A DNA stretch of 21,777 bases from UBA7396 sp034675265 (GTDB lineage: Bacteria > Patescibacteriota > Gracilibacteria > BD1-5 > UBA6164), in NCBI GenBank assembly GCA_034675265.1, contig JAUCDK010000019.1, forward strand, positions 1-21,777. The letters run 5' to 3'. Position 1 is the first letter of the stretch. Each line of letters opens with the position of its first letter. Below are positions 6,475 to 18,264 of this stretch, one piece after another. Both the position numbers and the translations under genes were made by a program. A model generated the notes under the pieces. It had not been told where the DNA came from. It ran no database searches and worked only from the letters and a program-made list of their open reading frames with translations.

Positions 6475-8061
6475 ATGGATAAAACACAAAATAAAAAGAA
6501 AAATTGATTTACTTTAGTAGAACTGATTATAGTGATTACTATTTTAGCTATTTTAGCGACCATTGCATTTATTTCATTTCAAAATTATTCTTGAAATGCA
6601 AGAGATGGGAATAGAGTTGCAACGATAAAAAATATACAAAATGGGTTAGAACTTTTGAGTGTAAAAACAGGGAATTATCCAGAACCTGAAAATATAGTAG
6701 AAATAAGTTGAAGTTGAATATTTTTAAAACAATGATTTTTTTGAAAAAGTTTACAACAAGCTATAAAAATCAGTGGCGCTGTTATAGATCCTCTTGATGC
6801 AACAGAATATGTTTATTCAACAAATCAAAATAATACAAGATATCAACTCTGAACCTATTTAGAAGAAAATGATTTGGTATCATATTTTCCACAAACATAT
6901 GCCAACGAGGCTTCTTATTCAAAAAGACATTTTTATACTTTATGACATAAAATATGAATACTTTTAGAAGAAGATAATTCTCCAATTTTAAAAGAGAAAT
7001 ACTTAACTGGAATTGATTTAGATGAAAATATTACTCATTTTAAGGCTTATTTTTCTAATGATATAAATTCTGGAAGTTATGTTTGAAATTGAGAAGAATT
7101 AATACAAAAAATAACAGAAATACAAAAACAAAATTCTCTTCCCACTTCATGAAATACAGAAAATTCTACCCCCTCAGAACCCTCAGAACCTGTGTATGAT
7201 TGTAATAATGTCACTGATGAAAGTGCATTTACTTTTAATAATGGAGTGATAACTTGATATGATACAACTATATGATGACTTGATGTAGTTATTCCTTGTA
7301 CTATTAATGGAGAGACGGTTACTTCGATAGCAAATTATGGGCTTTTTAATAAATGATTAACGAGTGTAAAAATTCCAAACACTGTTATGAGTATTTGAAG
7401 TCAGGCTTTTATGTTAAACCAACTTGTAAATGTAGAAATATCAAATAGTATTACAACTATTTGAACACAAGTCTTTGCAAATAATCAATTAACAAGTGTT
7501 ATTATCCCAAATAGTGTTACAAGTATTTGACTTTCAGCTTTTGAATCAAATAAATTATCAAACATCGTGTTTTGAAATAGCGTTCAAACTATTTGACAGA
7601 GTGCTTTTGCCTCTAATAAATTAACAAATATAATAATCCCAAATACTGTTACAACTCTATGAGCTAAAGCTTTCGAACAAAACTTATTGACAAGTATTTC
7701 TATTCCAAGTAGCATATCTAGTCTTTCAAACTACGTTTTTAATAAAAATAAACTTACAAATTTGGTATTACCAAATCATATTACGAGTATTTGACAGAAT
7801 GCATTTTCTTCAAATGAATTAACACAAGTTACTTTACCAAATAATTTAATATCTATTTGAATAGCAGCATTTAGCCAAAATATGCTTACCAATATTACGA
7901 TACCAAGCACAGTAACTAATTTGTGAAATATGGCATGAGCAAATGATAGTGGTTTTAGCTTTAATTGACCTTCTAAAAATAGTTGAAACATCACTGATTG
8001 GACTTCATGAAATGGATGAACTTGGAATATTTCATGAACAAGTTGGATTAAACAAAATTAA
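6475..8061 (+). CDS. pilin-like surface protein with BspA-type leucine-rich repeats
   Basis: The product is 528 aa. The N-terminus is a type IV prepilin signal, K-K-K-N-G-F-T-L-V-E-L with Gly11 encoded by TGA, cleavage before Phe12 and Glu16 at position +5. Residues to about 190 are paralogous to the DGR target at 256. Shared stretches include NARDGN/SARDGN, GNYPEPEN/GNYPTPDN, YQLGTxLExN and QTYAN. After a Ser/Thr/Pro-rich linker come leucine-rich repeats of the LRR_5 (BspA) class. Nine consecutive 22-residue units run from 7357 to 7950, consensus LTxVxIPNSVTSIGxxAFxxNx, with an irregular unit before them. The tail is Gly/Trp-rich. BspA repeats typically bind host or partner surface proteins, so this is probably a second pilus-anchored adhesin. 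No variable repeat was seen here. Confidence 0.87.
7357..7950 (+). repeat. nine 66-bp coding repeats (BspA-type LRR)
   Basis: There are nine back-to-back units of exactly 66 bp (22 codons) with diverged DNA but conserved pattern (Leu-Thr, Ile-Pro-Asn, Ile-Gly, Ala-Phe, Asn). The exact spacing shows no indels between units. Copy-number change by recombination is possible. Confidence 0.85.
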
Positions 8062-8069
8062 AATATAAA

Positions 8070-8107
8070 ATAAAAAGCAGATTTTTGAAAAAAAATTTGC
8101 TTTTTAT
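8070..8107 (+). terminator. intrinsic terminator after the LRR pilin
   Basis: The arms ATAAAAAGCA (8070-8079) and TGCTTTTTAT (8098-8107) pair, and inner A/T-runs extend the stem. It lies 9 nt after the stop and separates the adhesin from rpoB. Confidence 0.75.
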
Positions 8108-8196
8108 TTGGCTTTCTATATACTAAAACCTGTTAGCACTACTCCTTGATTGTGTAATTCTAGTATGGGGTAGGGCATTTTTTGTGTATTTTAATA

Positions 8197-8202
8197 TATA
8201 AT
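8197..8202 (+). promoter_or_regulatory. -10 box TATAAT before rpoB
   Basis: A perfect TATAAT ends 10 nt before the ATG at 8213. A transcript starting 6-8 nt downstream would have almost no 5' leader. No convincing -35 and no Shine-Dalgarno sequence is seen. The rest of the 105-bp gap after the terminator shows nothing else. Confidence 0.5.
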
Positions 8203-8212
8203 TTGATTTCGA

Positions 8213-11200
8213 ATGCAAAAAGAAACGAGCAAAAAATGTGCAGAAGTTGGAAGTTTGTATGAAATAGCTGGAAGACACTATTTTACAGATGATACTTCAG
8301 TAGCTTGAGTTCCAGACTTACTAGAAGTTCAATTGGACTCATATCAAACTTTCTTAGAAAGATGAATTGATGAAGCTTTTAGAGAAATATTTCCTATTAG
8401 TGATTTTTCTGGGGAGAGAATTGATATCTATTACAAAGGATATTTTTTGGAAGAACCAAAATATGATGCAGAAACTTGTAAAAAGAAAAACTTAAACTTT
8501 GAAGCTCCTTTAAAAGTGAGACTTGAAATGTTAAATAAAGAAACTGGGGAAATTAAAGAACAAGATGTTTATCTTGGTTGAGTACCTCTTATGACAAATA
8601 CAGCTTCATTTATTATAAATGGAATTGAAAGAGTTATTGTTTCACAAATTATTAGATCTACTGGTATTTTCTTTACTTCTGGTGAAGAAGGATTTGCATT
8701 AAAAATCATTCCGGCAAAAGGTTCTTGGTTTGAAATCGATATTGAAAAGAAAGGAATTATTAACGTAAAAATTGATAAGAAAAGAAAACTTCCTATTTCA
8801 ATTCTTTTAAGAGCTTATGGACTTGAAACAAATGCTGAAATTCTTGATGCATTTAAAGATTTAGGGGAAGATGTGATTGGACAAAATGTTTCACCAACTT
8901 TAGAAAAAGATAAAACAAAAACAAGAATCGAAGCTCTTCATGCTATTTATAAAGTATTAAGACCTGGAGATCTTGCAACTGATGAAAGAGTTGAAGAATT
9001 ATTTAAAAACACATTTTTAGATGAAAAAAGATTTGATCTTGGAGAAATCGCAAGAATGAAAATCGAAAAAAAACTTGGAATTAAAACAAAATATACTTCA
9101 GAAACAGGAAAATTTTTATCAATTGAAGAATTAGTAAAATCTTTAAAATACTATTTAAATTTAAGAAATGGTATTGAAGGATATGTTGTTGATGATATTG
9201 ACCACTTAGAAAACAGAAGGGTAAGATCAGTTTGAGAATTAGTTCAAGATAAAATCAAAGTTTGATTAACAAGAATGGAAAGAATTGCAAAAGATAGAAT
9301 GACAATTGTTGAACTTGAAGATGCAACTCCAGGAACATTTATCAATTCAAGACCGTTTGTTGCGATTTTAAAAGAGTTTTTCTCTTCTTCTCAACTTTCA
9401 CAATTTATGGATCAAACAAATCCATTATCTGAAATGGCCCATAAAAGAAGAATTTCTGCTTTAGGACCTGGATGATTAACAAGAGAAAGAGCTTCATTTG
9501 AAGTTCGTGATGTTCACCCAACTCAATACGGAAGAATTTGTCCTATTGCTACACCAGAAGGACCAAATATTTGACTTGTATTACATTTGGCTTCGTATTC
9601 AAAAGTAGATAAATATGGTTTTATTCTGACTCCATTTAGAAAAGTAAAACATACTGTTAAAAATGATGGAAAAGATGGTATTAATAAAATAGCGCTTGCT
9701 GATATTTTATCTGATAAAGGTGAAATTATCGTTCAAGATAAAGCATATATTACAAAAGAATTAGCTGAAAAATTACAAAAAGAATTATCAGCAAAAGAAA
9801 TTGAAGTAAGAGGGTATTTAACTTCTGAATTTGATTATTTTGATGCTCATCAAGAAAGAGCTTTAGTAATTGCCGAAGCAAATTCTGAAATCGATGCATT
9901 TTGAAATTTTACAAAAACAAGACTTGGAGCTCGTTCTAATTCTGAACCAACTCTTTCTTATGTAAGACAAATTACTCATATCGATATTTCTCCAAAACAA
10001 ATAATGTCGATTGATACATCTCTTTTACCATTCTTAGAACATGATGATGCGACAAGAGCGGAAATGGGAACGAACATGATGAGACAAGCTGTTCCTCTTG
10101 TAAGACCTGAAAGTCCTTATGTTGGAACTTGAATGGAAAGAATCGTTTGAGAAGGAACTGGATATGTTATTAAAGCGACTCAAGACTGAGAAGTTATTTG
10201 AGTTGACGCAAAACATATTACTGTTATGTACGCAAATGGGGAAAAAGTGATTTATGAATTAAGAACTTATAAAAGATCAAATCATGATGAACTTATTCAT
10301 CAAAGACCAAAAGTAAGTCATGGTCAAAAATTTTCAAAAGATACTATCTTAGCTGATGGACAATCTATTGATAATGGGGAATTAGCAATCGGTAAAAACT
10401 TAAGAGTAGCATATATGCCATGGAATGGTTATAACTATGAAGATGCGATTATTATTTCTCAAAAATTAATGCAAGATGATGTATTTACATCAATCCATAT
10501 TAAAGAATATTCTCTTGATGTAAGAGAAACAAAACTTGGGCCTGAACAAACTACAGATGATATTCCAAATGTATCTTTAAATAAATTAAAAGATTTAGAT
10601 GCAGACTGAATTATCAGAGTTTGAGCTTATGTTGAATGAGGAGATATTTTAGTTTGAAAAATTACTCCAAAATGAGAACAAGAACTTTCTCCAGAAGAAA
10701 GATTACTGAGAGCAATTTTTGGTGATAAATCAAAAGATGTTAAAGATTCTTCTTTAAGACTTCCTTCAGGACAAGGTTGAAAAGTTATTGATATTCAAAT
10801 TTTAAAAAGAGAACTTGGAGACAATCTTCCAACTTGAGTATTTAAACAAGTAAAAGTGTTTATCGCTCAAACAAGAAAAATTGAAGTTTGAGATAAAATG
10901 GCCGGAAGACATGGAAATAAATGAATCGTTTCAAGAATCGTTCCTGTTGAAGATATGCCATTTATGTCAGATGGAACTCCAGTTGATATTATCTTAAATC
11001 CACTTTGAGTAGTATCTCGTATGAACATCGGACAAATCCTTGAAACTCACCTTTGAGCAGCAGCAAAAAATCTTGGTATTAAAGTTGCCACTCCTGTACT
11101 AAATGGTATCAGACTTGATAAAATTTCGCAGCTTATGGAACAAGCAGGATTAGAAGCTGATGGGAAAGTTCAATTATTTGATGGTATGACTTGAGAAGCA

Positions 11201-11671
11201 TTTAAAGAAAGAACAACAGTTTGAATTAAATATATGTTAAAACTTCATCATTTAGTTGAAGATAAAATTCATGCAAGATCAGTTGGACCTTACTCAATGG
11301 TAACACAACAACCACTTTGAGGGAAAGCTCAAAATTGAGGACAAAGATTCTGAGAAATGGAGGTTTGGGCACTTGAAGCATATGCCGCAAGTAATATTTT
11401 ACAAGAAATGATTACAATTAAATCAGATGACGTTGCAGGTAGAACTCAAGCATATGAAGCTATTGTAAAATGAGCATCTATTAAAAAACCAAATATTCCT
11501 GAGTCATTCAACGTATTAATCAAAGAATTACAAGCAATTGCACTCAATATTGAACTTCTTGATAGAGAAGAACTACAAAATAAAGAAGAATTAATTAGAA
11601 CAAGATACGAAGAAGTATTAAAACTTGAATGAACTGCTGATTTGGATTTTTCTAAAGAAGAAAGCGAATAA
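8213..11671 (+). CDS. rpoB: RNA polymerase subunit beta
   Basis: The product is 1152 aa and complete. It forms half of the catalytic cleft of RNA polymerase. Conserved landmarks in order: P-L-M-T-N near 124-128 with FIINGxERVIVSQ; the rifampicin-pocket region SSSQLSQFMDQTNPLSEMAH (Asp400, Gln401) followed by KRRISALGPGG; RDVHPTQYGRICPIATPEGP; YNYEDAIIIS; GDKMAGRHGNKG (893-904, two of the Gly by TGA); EDMPFMSDGTPVD; and the C-terminal GQRFGEMEVWALEAY. The residues that contact rifampicin are the normal ones, so sensitivity would be expected (inference). Many in-frame TGA codons fall on family Gly positions, which fixes the genetic code. The usual upstream neighbours rplJ and rplL are absent; an adhesin gene lies there instead. 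Confidence 0.98.
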
Positions 11672-11710
11672 AAGATAATATTTTTTAAAATATTATTTAA
11701 AATCATAAAA

Positions 11711-11750
11711 GAAAGTGTTTAAAATCTATTTTTATAATTTTAACACTTTC
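11711..11750. other. long hairpin in the rpoB-rpoC gap
   Basis: GAAAGTGTTTAAAAT (11711-11725) pairs with ATTTTAACACTTTC (11737-11750) with one bulged base, a 14-bp stem. No T-run follows on the plus strand, so complete termination is unlikely. It may be an RNA processing or attenuation site, or a weak terminator on the minus strand. The 107-bp gap is unusual for genes that are commonly closely spaced. Confidence 0.55.
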
Positions 11751-11778
11751 ATCCTTTACCATTTTACCATTTCAACTT

Positions 11779-14700
11779 ATGTTTGATAAAAATCTTGATA
11801 ATTTCTTAAATGATAAAATTACAGATTTTTCTGAGATTTCAAAAAATATTTGAAAAACAGATATTACGAAATGAAAAAATCTTGATAACCTTGCTTGAAT
11901 TTCTCTTTCAATCGCAAGTCCAGAACAAATTAGAGCTTTATCATATGGGAAAGTTCTCATTTCTGAAACAATAAACTATAGAACTCAAAGACCAGAAAGA
12001 GGATGACTTTTTTGTGAACAAATATTTGGTCCAAGAAAAAACTACGAATGTGCTTGTGGAAAATATAAAAGAATTAGATACAAATGAATAGTTTGTGAAA
12101 GATGTTGAGTTGAAGTTACTAAATCTTCAGTAAGAAGAGAAAGAATGGCTCATATTGATCTTTATACTCCAGTTGCTCATATTTGGTTTTTAAAATCAGT
12201 TCCTTCAAGAGTAGGTTTACTTCTTGATTTACCTGTAAAAAAATTAGAACAAGTAGTATATTTTGCTTCATATATCGTTACTGATGTGTATGAAGATAAA
12301 TTAAAAGAAACTTTAAAAAGTTTAGAAGATACATATAAAGTATCAAAAGCAGAAATGCAAAAAGATCTTCAAAAAGAATTAAATGATTTAAGAATTAGAA
12401 AAGAATCTTGAGAAATTAAAGAAAAAGATTTTAATGTTCAAGAAGCAATTTTAATGAAAAAAATTGATGGATTAACAGAAGAATTTGAAGATTTAAGAAT
12501 GAAATTAAAAATGCTTGTAGTAGGAGAAGTTATTTGAGAACTTGATTACAGAGTATTAAAAGAAAAATTTCCTCATGTATTTAACGGAGGAACTGGTGCT
12601 GAATATCTAAAAAAATTACTTGAAAGAATTGATTTAGAACAATTTATTCAAGCTCAACAAGATGAACTCAAAAGAGCAAGTCAAATGAAAAAGAAAAAAA
12701 TCTTACAAAAAATTAAACTTGCTTCAAATCTTTTGAAATCAGGACAAAGACCTGAATGGTTTATTTTGGAAGCACTTCCAATTATTCCACCAGATTTAAG
12801 ACCAATGATTCAACTTGATGGTTGAAGATTTGCTTCATCTGATTTAAATGATTTATATAGAAGAGTTATTAACAGAAATAACAGACTGAAAAAATTAATG
12901 GAACTTGGTGCTCCAGAAGTAATTTTAAAAAATGAAAAAAGAATGCTTCAAGAATCTGTTGATATGCTTATTTCTGGTGAAACAAGAACCAATAGATCAG
13001 GATTTGTTTCTGCTAATAAAAAAGCGTTAAAATCACTTACTGAAGTATTAAAATGAAAACAAGGACGTTTCAGACAAAACCTTTTAGGGAAACGTGTGGA
13101 CTATTCATGAAGATCTGTTATCGTTGTTTGACCAAAATTAAAAATTGATGAATGTGGATTACCAAAAACAATGGCATTAACATTATTTAAACCATTTGTT
13201 ATTGGGAAATTAATTGAAGATGGTGTGGTTTATAATGTAAAACATGCTGAAAAAGTTATTGAAGATTCTGGAAAAATTGTTTGGGATGCACTTGATGAAG
13301 TAATTGAAGGAAAATATGTTTTATTAAACAGAGCTCCTACACTTCATAGACTTTCTATTCAAGCATTTAAACCAGTGTTAATTGACGGAAAAGCAATTCA
13401 ATTACATCCATTAACTTGTACGGCATTTAATGCGGACTTCGACTGAGATCAAATGGCAGTTCACCTTCCAATTACTCATGCAGCTCAAAAAGAAGCAAGA
13501 GAATTAATGGTAACTTCTAAAAACTTATTATCTCCTGCAAGTTGAGAACCAATTGTTGCTCCTTCTCAAGATATGATTTTAGGATGTTATTATTTAACTC
13601 AAGTTGCTGATAATGCTAGAGGAACTGGACAAGTATTCTCTTCAAAAGATGATTTAGAACAAGCATATGACGCAAAAGCAGTTGAATTAAGAGCTTTAGT
13701 AAGAGTAAGATATAATAATCAAATTATTGAAACAACTTACGGAAGATTACTTTTCAACGAAATTGTTCCTGAAGGACTTCCATTTGTAAATGAAGTTTTG
13801 AAAAAATGAGTTATTAAAAGAATTTTAGCAGAATCATTTGAAAAACTTGGTGCTGAAACTACAGCAAAATTTGTAGATAACATCAAAAATTTCTGATATA
13901 GATATGCAACTATTTCTGGACTTTCTATTTCTGCTTTTGATATGATTTCTCCTGAAAATAAAAAAGATTTATTAAAGGCTGCAGATGATAAAGTAAAATA
14001 TATCCAAAAGAAATATTGGAATGGTTTCTTAACTGAAAATGAAAAATATTCACAATCTATTTTAATTTGGGCTGATGTTAAAAAAGTTATTGAAGCTGAA
14101 ATGAAATGATTATTTACAAAAGAAAATCATATTTTCAACTTTATTGACTCATGAGCGAGATGAAATCGGTGAAATGTGACACAATTGTGTTGAATGAAAT
14201 GACTCGTTGCTTCTACTTCTGGTAAAACAATCGAACTTCCAATCAAATCTACTCTAAAAGAATGATTTTCTACTCTTGAATATTTTATTGCAACTCATGG
14301 TTGAAGAAAAGGGAAATCAGATACTGCCCTAAAAACGGCACAATCTGGATACCTAACAAGAAGACTTGTTGATGCGGCACAAAATATTATCGTAAAAGAA
14401 GATGATTGTCATACAGTTCACTATAAAGAAATTTTAAGAAATGATAAAAAAACATCATTCTCTGAAAGTTTTGAAGATAGAATTTATGGAAAAACTTTAG
14501 CTTCTGATGTTAAAAATAGTGAAGGAAAAGTAATTATTACTTCTGGAACTACGATTGATAAAAAAGTGGTTGATATGATTTCTGAACATAATATTGAAAA
14601 AGTAAATATTCGTTCTGTTCTTACTTGTGATACAGAAGGATGAGTATGTAAAAAATGTTATGGTCTTGATCTTGGATTAAATAAATGAGTAGAAGATGGA

Positions 14701-15807
14701 ACTCCAGTTTGAGTAATTGCTGCACAATCTATTTGAGAACCTGGAACTCAGTTAACGATGAGAACTTTCCACTCTGGATGAGTTGCACAAGCTTGAGGAG
14801 ATATGACACAATGACTTGCAAGAGTTGAAGAATTATTTGAAGCAAGAGCTCCAAAAAATGCTGCACTTATTTCTGATCTTGATGGTATTGTTGAAGTAAT
14901 TGCTTCTGAAAAATATAATACTGTTAAAATTACTGCATCTGAATTTCATGAAAATGAATATTTCTTTTCTGGAGACTACGAAGTGCTTGTAAAAGAAGGT
15001 TCAACAATTAAAGAAAAACAAGTACTTGCGAAATCTAAAAAAGATAAATCAAAAATAGTTGCTACAGTAGCTTGAGTAGTTAAAAAAGTAGAAGATGGAA
15101 TGATTATTGTAAAAGATGAAATTTACAGAACTTCAAACTTTGATGTAGAACAAGGTATTACTCCATTAGTAACAAATGGTTCAAAAGTAGTAAAATGACA
15201 AAAATTAACAGAAGGTCATATAAATCTTGCAAGACTTATGGAAGTTGCTTGAATTTTAAAAACTCAAGAATATATCGTTGATGAAATTAAATCTATCTAT
15301 GCTTCACAAGGGCAAACAGTAAACTCAAAACATATTGAACTTATTGTAAGACAAATGTTCTCAAGAGTAAGAATTTTAGATAAATGAGACTCTGAATTCT
15401 TCCCATGAGATATCGTTGATATTATTAGATTTAAATCTGAAAATGATAGACTGCTTTCAGAAGGTAAAAAAACAGCAATTGCTGAAAGATTACTTCTTTG
15501 AATAACAAAAATTTCTCTCTATACTGAAAGTTGGTTATCAGCTGCATCATTCCAAGAAACAGTAAGAGTACTAGTTGAAGGATGAGTAAGTGGAAAAATT
15601 GATAAATTAAAAGAATTAAAAGAAAATGTAATTATTTGAAGACTAATTCCTGCTTGAAAACAATATAGAAAAATTAACGGATTAGAATTAGAAAGTGATT
15701 TAGATGAAGATATGTATTTTGATAGACATGAAGATGAAATTGATATTTCAGAAAATCGTTTTGAAGAATTAGCAAACATCGATATGTCAGATGACTGAGA
15801 ATTTTAA
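11779..15807 (+). CDS. rpoC: RNA polymerase subunit beta'
   Basis: The product is 1342 aa and complete. It carries the active-site Mg2+ and clamp of RNA polymerase. Seen in order: RPERGGLFCEQIFGP; first zinc site Cys91, Cys93, Cys106, Cys109 (C-A-C-G and C-E-R-C-G-V-E-V-T); LLGKRVDYSGRSVIVVGP; NRAPTLHRLSIQAF; the catalytic NADFDGD at 551-557 with Asp553, Asp555 and Asp557, whose Gly556 is a TGA codon; the second zinc site (Cys in E-D-D-C, then L-T-C and C-K-K-C-Y-G); AAQSIGEPGTQLTMRTFH; and GRLIPAG near the C-terminus. No intein or large insertion is apparent. It follows rpoB after 107 nt with no Shine-Dalgarno sequence. Confidence 0.98.
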
Positions 15808-15808
15808 T

Positions 15809-15840
15809 AAAAAAAGAAAGGTTTAACCTTTCTTTTTTTA
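15809..15840 (+). terminator. intrinsic terminator after rpoC
   Basis: A7-GAAAGGTT and AACCTTTC-T7 form a long A/T-flanked stem ending in a T-run, directly after the stop codon. Confidence 0.85.
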
Positions 15841-15891
15841 TTTTATTTAAAATGAAAAATCGGTGATGTAAATAAAAAAATATATTTTTTT

Positions 15892-15920
15892 TTGCATTTT
15901 ATGAGTATCTAAGGTATTAT
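15892..15920 (+). promoter_or_regulatory. promoter for the telA-like gene
   Basis: TTGCAT (15892-15897) and TATTAT (15915-15920) are separated by exactly 17 bp. This is the best sigma70-type promoter in the window. A start near 15927 would leave a leader of about 26 nt before the ATG at 15953. Confidence 0.55.
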
Positions 15921-15952
15921 GGGACTACTTTATTATTTAAATAATGTGATTT

Positions 15953-17035
15953 ATGACTACTCAAATGCAAGTAAAAACCAATACAACTGAAACTCAATTA
16001 TCAACTACTGATATTTCAGAAGTTGAACAAGTATTTCAAGAAGCTCGTGATTTTAGAACCGTATGAGAAAGAATTACAGCTCCGATTGATAGTATTATTT
16101 CTGAAACAGCAAAAATTATTGATAAAGATCCAATAATGAATGTTTCTGGAGAATTAGAAAAAATGAATGGAGAAGTTCAATGAGTATATAAAGATATTCT
16201 TGATAATGATGGAACATTTATGAAACTATTAAAAACAATTCCAGTTATTGGTGGAATTGCTACTAAAATAGATGGAAAACTTGATGATGCAAAATTTAAT
16301 ATGAAAACAATTGAAGGAAAAATTCAAGTTATTTTTTCTTGATTTGATCAATCGTATAATTCTATTAATACTTCTATTGATATGCAAAAAAACTTTTTAG
16401 ATGGAATTGAAGCAAATCTTTGAAAAGTAATTGCATATAAAGATTTTGTTGCTGAAAAAGTAGAAGAATTACAAACAAGAGTTGCTGAGTCTCAAGATGA
16501 AGATGAAAAAAGAAAATTAGTGATGTTTATTCAAAATGTTGAATTTTTCCAAACGAATTTAATCGTGCTTATTGGAAATCTTGATATGGCTAAAAAAAGA
16601 CTTGAAATGAGACTTGATAGTGCGACAAAATTATCACTTGCTATGAATTCTTCTCGTCCAATTTTTAAAACATTACTTTCAACAGCACTGATTGAAACAT
16701 CGAGTCAAAAAGCTATTGATGCTAGTATGAAAGCTATGGATATTATGGGAAAAACAATTGATAAAATGTCTGCAGAATTAACAGATAAAGCAATCCAGTG
16801 AAGTAAAAGAGCAGAAGAAATGTCTTCAAAACCTATTTTATCTACGAATCAATTTGTAGAAAATGTTACAAAATTGAAAAATCATTTTGATCAAATAGAA
16901 GATTTTAGAGAACAAATTGCAAAAGAAGCTTTGGAAGAGAGAAAATTATTTGAAGATGCAAAAATTAAATTAAATGATATGAAAGTTCTTACCAAAGAGA
17001 CTCAAGAAGAATTTATTTGAGAATTAAGTAAATAG
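15953..17035 (+). CDS. TelA-family (toxic anion resistance-like) protein
   Basis: The product is 360 aa, ending in TAG. It is a mostly alpha-helical cytoplasmic protein. The family core is visible: a helix leading to K-T-I-P-V-I-G-G (about 94-101), then amphipathic helices with Asp/Glu/Lys heptads, R-L-E-M-R-L-D-S-A-T-K, and a C-terminal half resembling TelA (T-A-L-I-E-T-S-S, then D-K-M-S-A-E-L-T-D-K-A). TelA was named for tellurite resistance, but its members act more broadly in envelope stress and antimicrobial tolerance, and the biochemical activity is unsettled. In Firmicutes it is commonly next to a membrane partner (XpaC), and here too a membrane protein follows. It has its own promoter and terminator. 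Confidence 0.85.
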
Positions 17036-17042
17036 AATTTAA

Positions 17043-17074
17043 AAAATAAAACTGTGTTTTCGCAGTTTTATTTT
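17043..17074 (+). terminator. intrinsic terminator after the telA-like gene
   Basis: AAAATAAAACTG (17043-17054) and CAGTTTTATTTT (17063-17074) make a perfect 12-bp stem with an 8-nt loop, 8 nt after the stop. Confidence 0.8.
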
Positions 17075-17124
17075 CTCTCTATCTATATGATTTTAAATAA
17101 ATATTATTATTACTTTATTTTAGT

Positions 17125-18264
17125 ATGCTACAAAAATACCAAAACGAAAAAATTATTCAAGAAATACAAGAAAAATGATTTTGTGTGTATGACTATATTT
17201 CCTATAAAGAATTATTTTTAACTGTAAAAAAAGATTATCTCAATATTTTGATGATGATTTATGTTCCATTATCGATTTTACTGATTATTTCATGACTCAT
17301 AAGTGTAATATTTTTTATAATAGTAACTATTTGAGCATATTTTTTACTTTTTTTATATTTATTTTCAAAACTTTTACAAAGAAGTTATTATTTTGTTTTA
17401 ACTTCTCAAATTGTTTATACAAAATCTGGAATTATTATTGGAAAAAATATTTATAAAGAAAATATTGATACATTAGCTAGAAAATTAGAAAATATTTTTC
17501 ATGAACCATTATGATGAGAGTCAAAATTAGATCAAATTATTTCTCAAGATAGAAATTTACTTATAGAAAAAACTTCTGCAATGAGAAAAAAAATATTTCA
17601 CTTTGCTTCTCAAATCAGTTCAGGAGAAAAATGAAAAGATGGTGCTCCTATTTTAATTGTAGTTGCTTTAGTTGTAGAATGACTCGTATATGTATTTTAT
17701 TATCTAGGATATTTTCTCGGGATTGCATTTTTTTATTTCTTTTATTTGTTTATAAAAGTAATAGTAAATTATAAAAAATGACTCGAACTAAAAATAAAAG
17801 ATACGGTGGTATTATTAGATAAAAGTTTTCAAACTATGAATACTTCTTATCTTGCCCTTGAACAAAAAATACATACATTTAAAGAATGAGAAATTTGAAA
17901 TTTGAATAATATTGTAGAGAAAAATTTTACACTTTTTTATGATAATATAAATAATTCACTCCATTTTAAAAAGAAATTATTTCATTTACTTGAAAAATCT
18001 TCATTTAAAGATTTTATTGATTTTCCAGTTTTAGAATTATATATTAAGAAAAATTTTAATAAACCTGTGGAAAAAATGATTGAATTACTTCAAAATACAA
18101 AGAAAAATATAGAAATACAAATAGGAGAAATCGATACAACTTTACAAAATACCTCTCTTGAAAAAAATGCTCTTTGAACTTTAGAACACAAAAAAATCAC
18201 ATTGAATCATCAATATGATTTAGTAGTTTCTTATATGAAAAAATTTGAAAATACTCTACTTTAA
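17125..18264 (+). CDS. unrecognised membrane protein with helical C-terminal half
   Basis: The product is 379 aa. I do not recognise the family. It has a cytoplasmic N-terminus (about 37 residues), a hydrophobic hairpin at about 40-83, a polar Lys/Glu-rich loop (about 84-172), a second hydrophobic hairpin at about 174-215, and then about 160 residues that look helical and coiled-coil-prone. There is no signal peptide and no catalytic motif I can name. The layout (membrane hairpins plus helical domain, next to TelA) recalls XpaC-type TelA partners, but I see no diagnostic sequence match, so this is a weak inference. A TATTTT box lies 3 nt before the ATG. Its last 9 nt overlap the end of the minus-strand protease gene. 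Confidence 0.8.

Noticed and set aside
7357..7950. Second DGR target or array of VRs in the LRR pilin
   Set aside because: The 66-bp units are ordinary diverged LRR codons. None resembles the TR, and differences are not limited to adenine sites.
15519..15779. Minus-strand open frames within rpoC, rpoB and other genes
   Set aside because: They are antisense shadows of strongly conserved coding regions, Ser/Phe/Leu-rich with no recognisable domain. The same holds for those near 3725, 6782, 7776, 10034, 11446, 11772 and 21111.
8213..15807. Mycoplasma-type code (TGA = Trp)
   Set aside because: Conserved Trp sites use TGG (for example EVWALEAY in RpoB), while TGA falls on Gly in NADFDGD and GNLTSQ.
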